From NCBI GenBank assembly GCA_964036315.1, contig OZ038482.1, positions 13,533,934-13,597,933 on the forward strand: a DNA stretch of 64,000 nt, in the 5' to 3' direction. Shown here in pieces: positions 63,996 to 64,000 of the stretch (positions are counted from its first letter, which is position 1; each line of letters begins with the position of its first letter). Source of the stretch: Acanthosepion esculentum. Its lineage: Eukaryota > Mollusca > Cephalopoda > Sepiida > Sepiidae. The notes below the pieces were generated by a model. That model had not been told where the DNA came from. It did no database searches and saw only the letters and a program-made list of their open reading frames with translations. A program made the position numbers and the translations under genes.

Positions 63996-64000
63996 TGTTT

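Overview
This window looks like repeat-dense intergenic or heterochromatic DNA from a eukaryote, most likely a cephalopod mollusc of the Octopus type. The evidence is the very high load of (TA)n, (GA)n, (CTT)n and (ATCT)n microsatellites, several tRNA-headed SINE-like elements, and LINE, Penelope and Tc1 relics of the kind abundant in octopus assemblies. The species call is inference. I see no intact host protein-coding gene, no rRNA gene and no functional tRNA gene. Every recognisable protein segment belongs to a broken mobile element.

Layout. 1-9 kb: AT-rich sequence with a perfect 72-bp-arm hairpin (2.16-2.31 kb), an ~800-bp (ATCT)n array (5.2-6.0 kb) and long polypurine/polypyrimidine tracts (6.5-7.3 and 8.3-9.1 kb). 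9.6-11 kb: two members of a long-arm fold-back family with a third hairpin between them. 11.1-13.1 kb: a minus-strand LINE whose middle is replaced by a GAGATTC minisatellite. 13.1-15 kb: Tc1 fragments, a hairpin and a relic of three C2H2 fingers. 17.0-20.6 kb: a Penelope-like element (reverse transcriptase plus GIY-YIG) split by a 736-bp solo LTR with a 4-bp target duplication. 20.77-21.63 kb: an internally deleted Tc1 element with both inverted ends. 22-26 kb: SINE-like elements and two LINE fragments.

26.28-48.12 kb (about one third of the window) is a single satellite. Its monomer is 42 bp at the left edge, a 43+41=84-bp dimer in the next zone, a homogeneous 43-bp monomer in the core, and mixed and decayed at the right edge. 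Each monomer holds a short inverted repeat whose two arms change together between subtypes. The core carries a 1,849-bp tandem duplication, exactly 43 monomers.

48-64 kb: (TA)n arrays, SINE-like elements, a minus-strand LINE whose 3' ends run into large (CTT)n arrays, (AAT)n-based higher-order repeats, a composite element with inverted and tandem tail units around a tRNA-like head, an inverted pair enclosing a full-length but dead Tc1 transposon (60,423-61,687), and a GC-rich structured block (62.3-62.65 kb). The elements do not form a pathway. What links them is nesting, shared (TA)n insertion surroundings, and growth of simple-repeat tails into long arrays.
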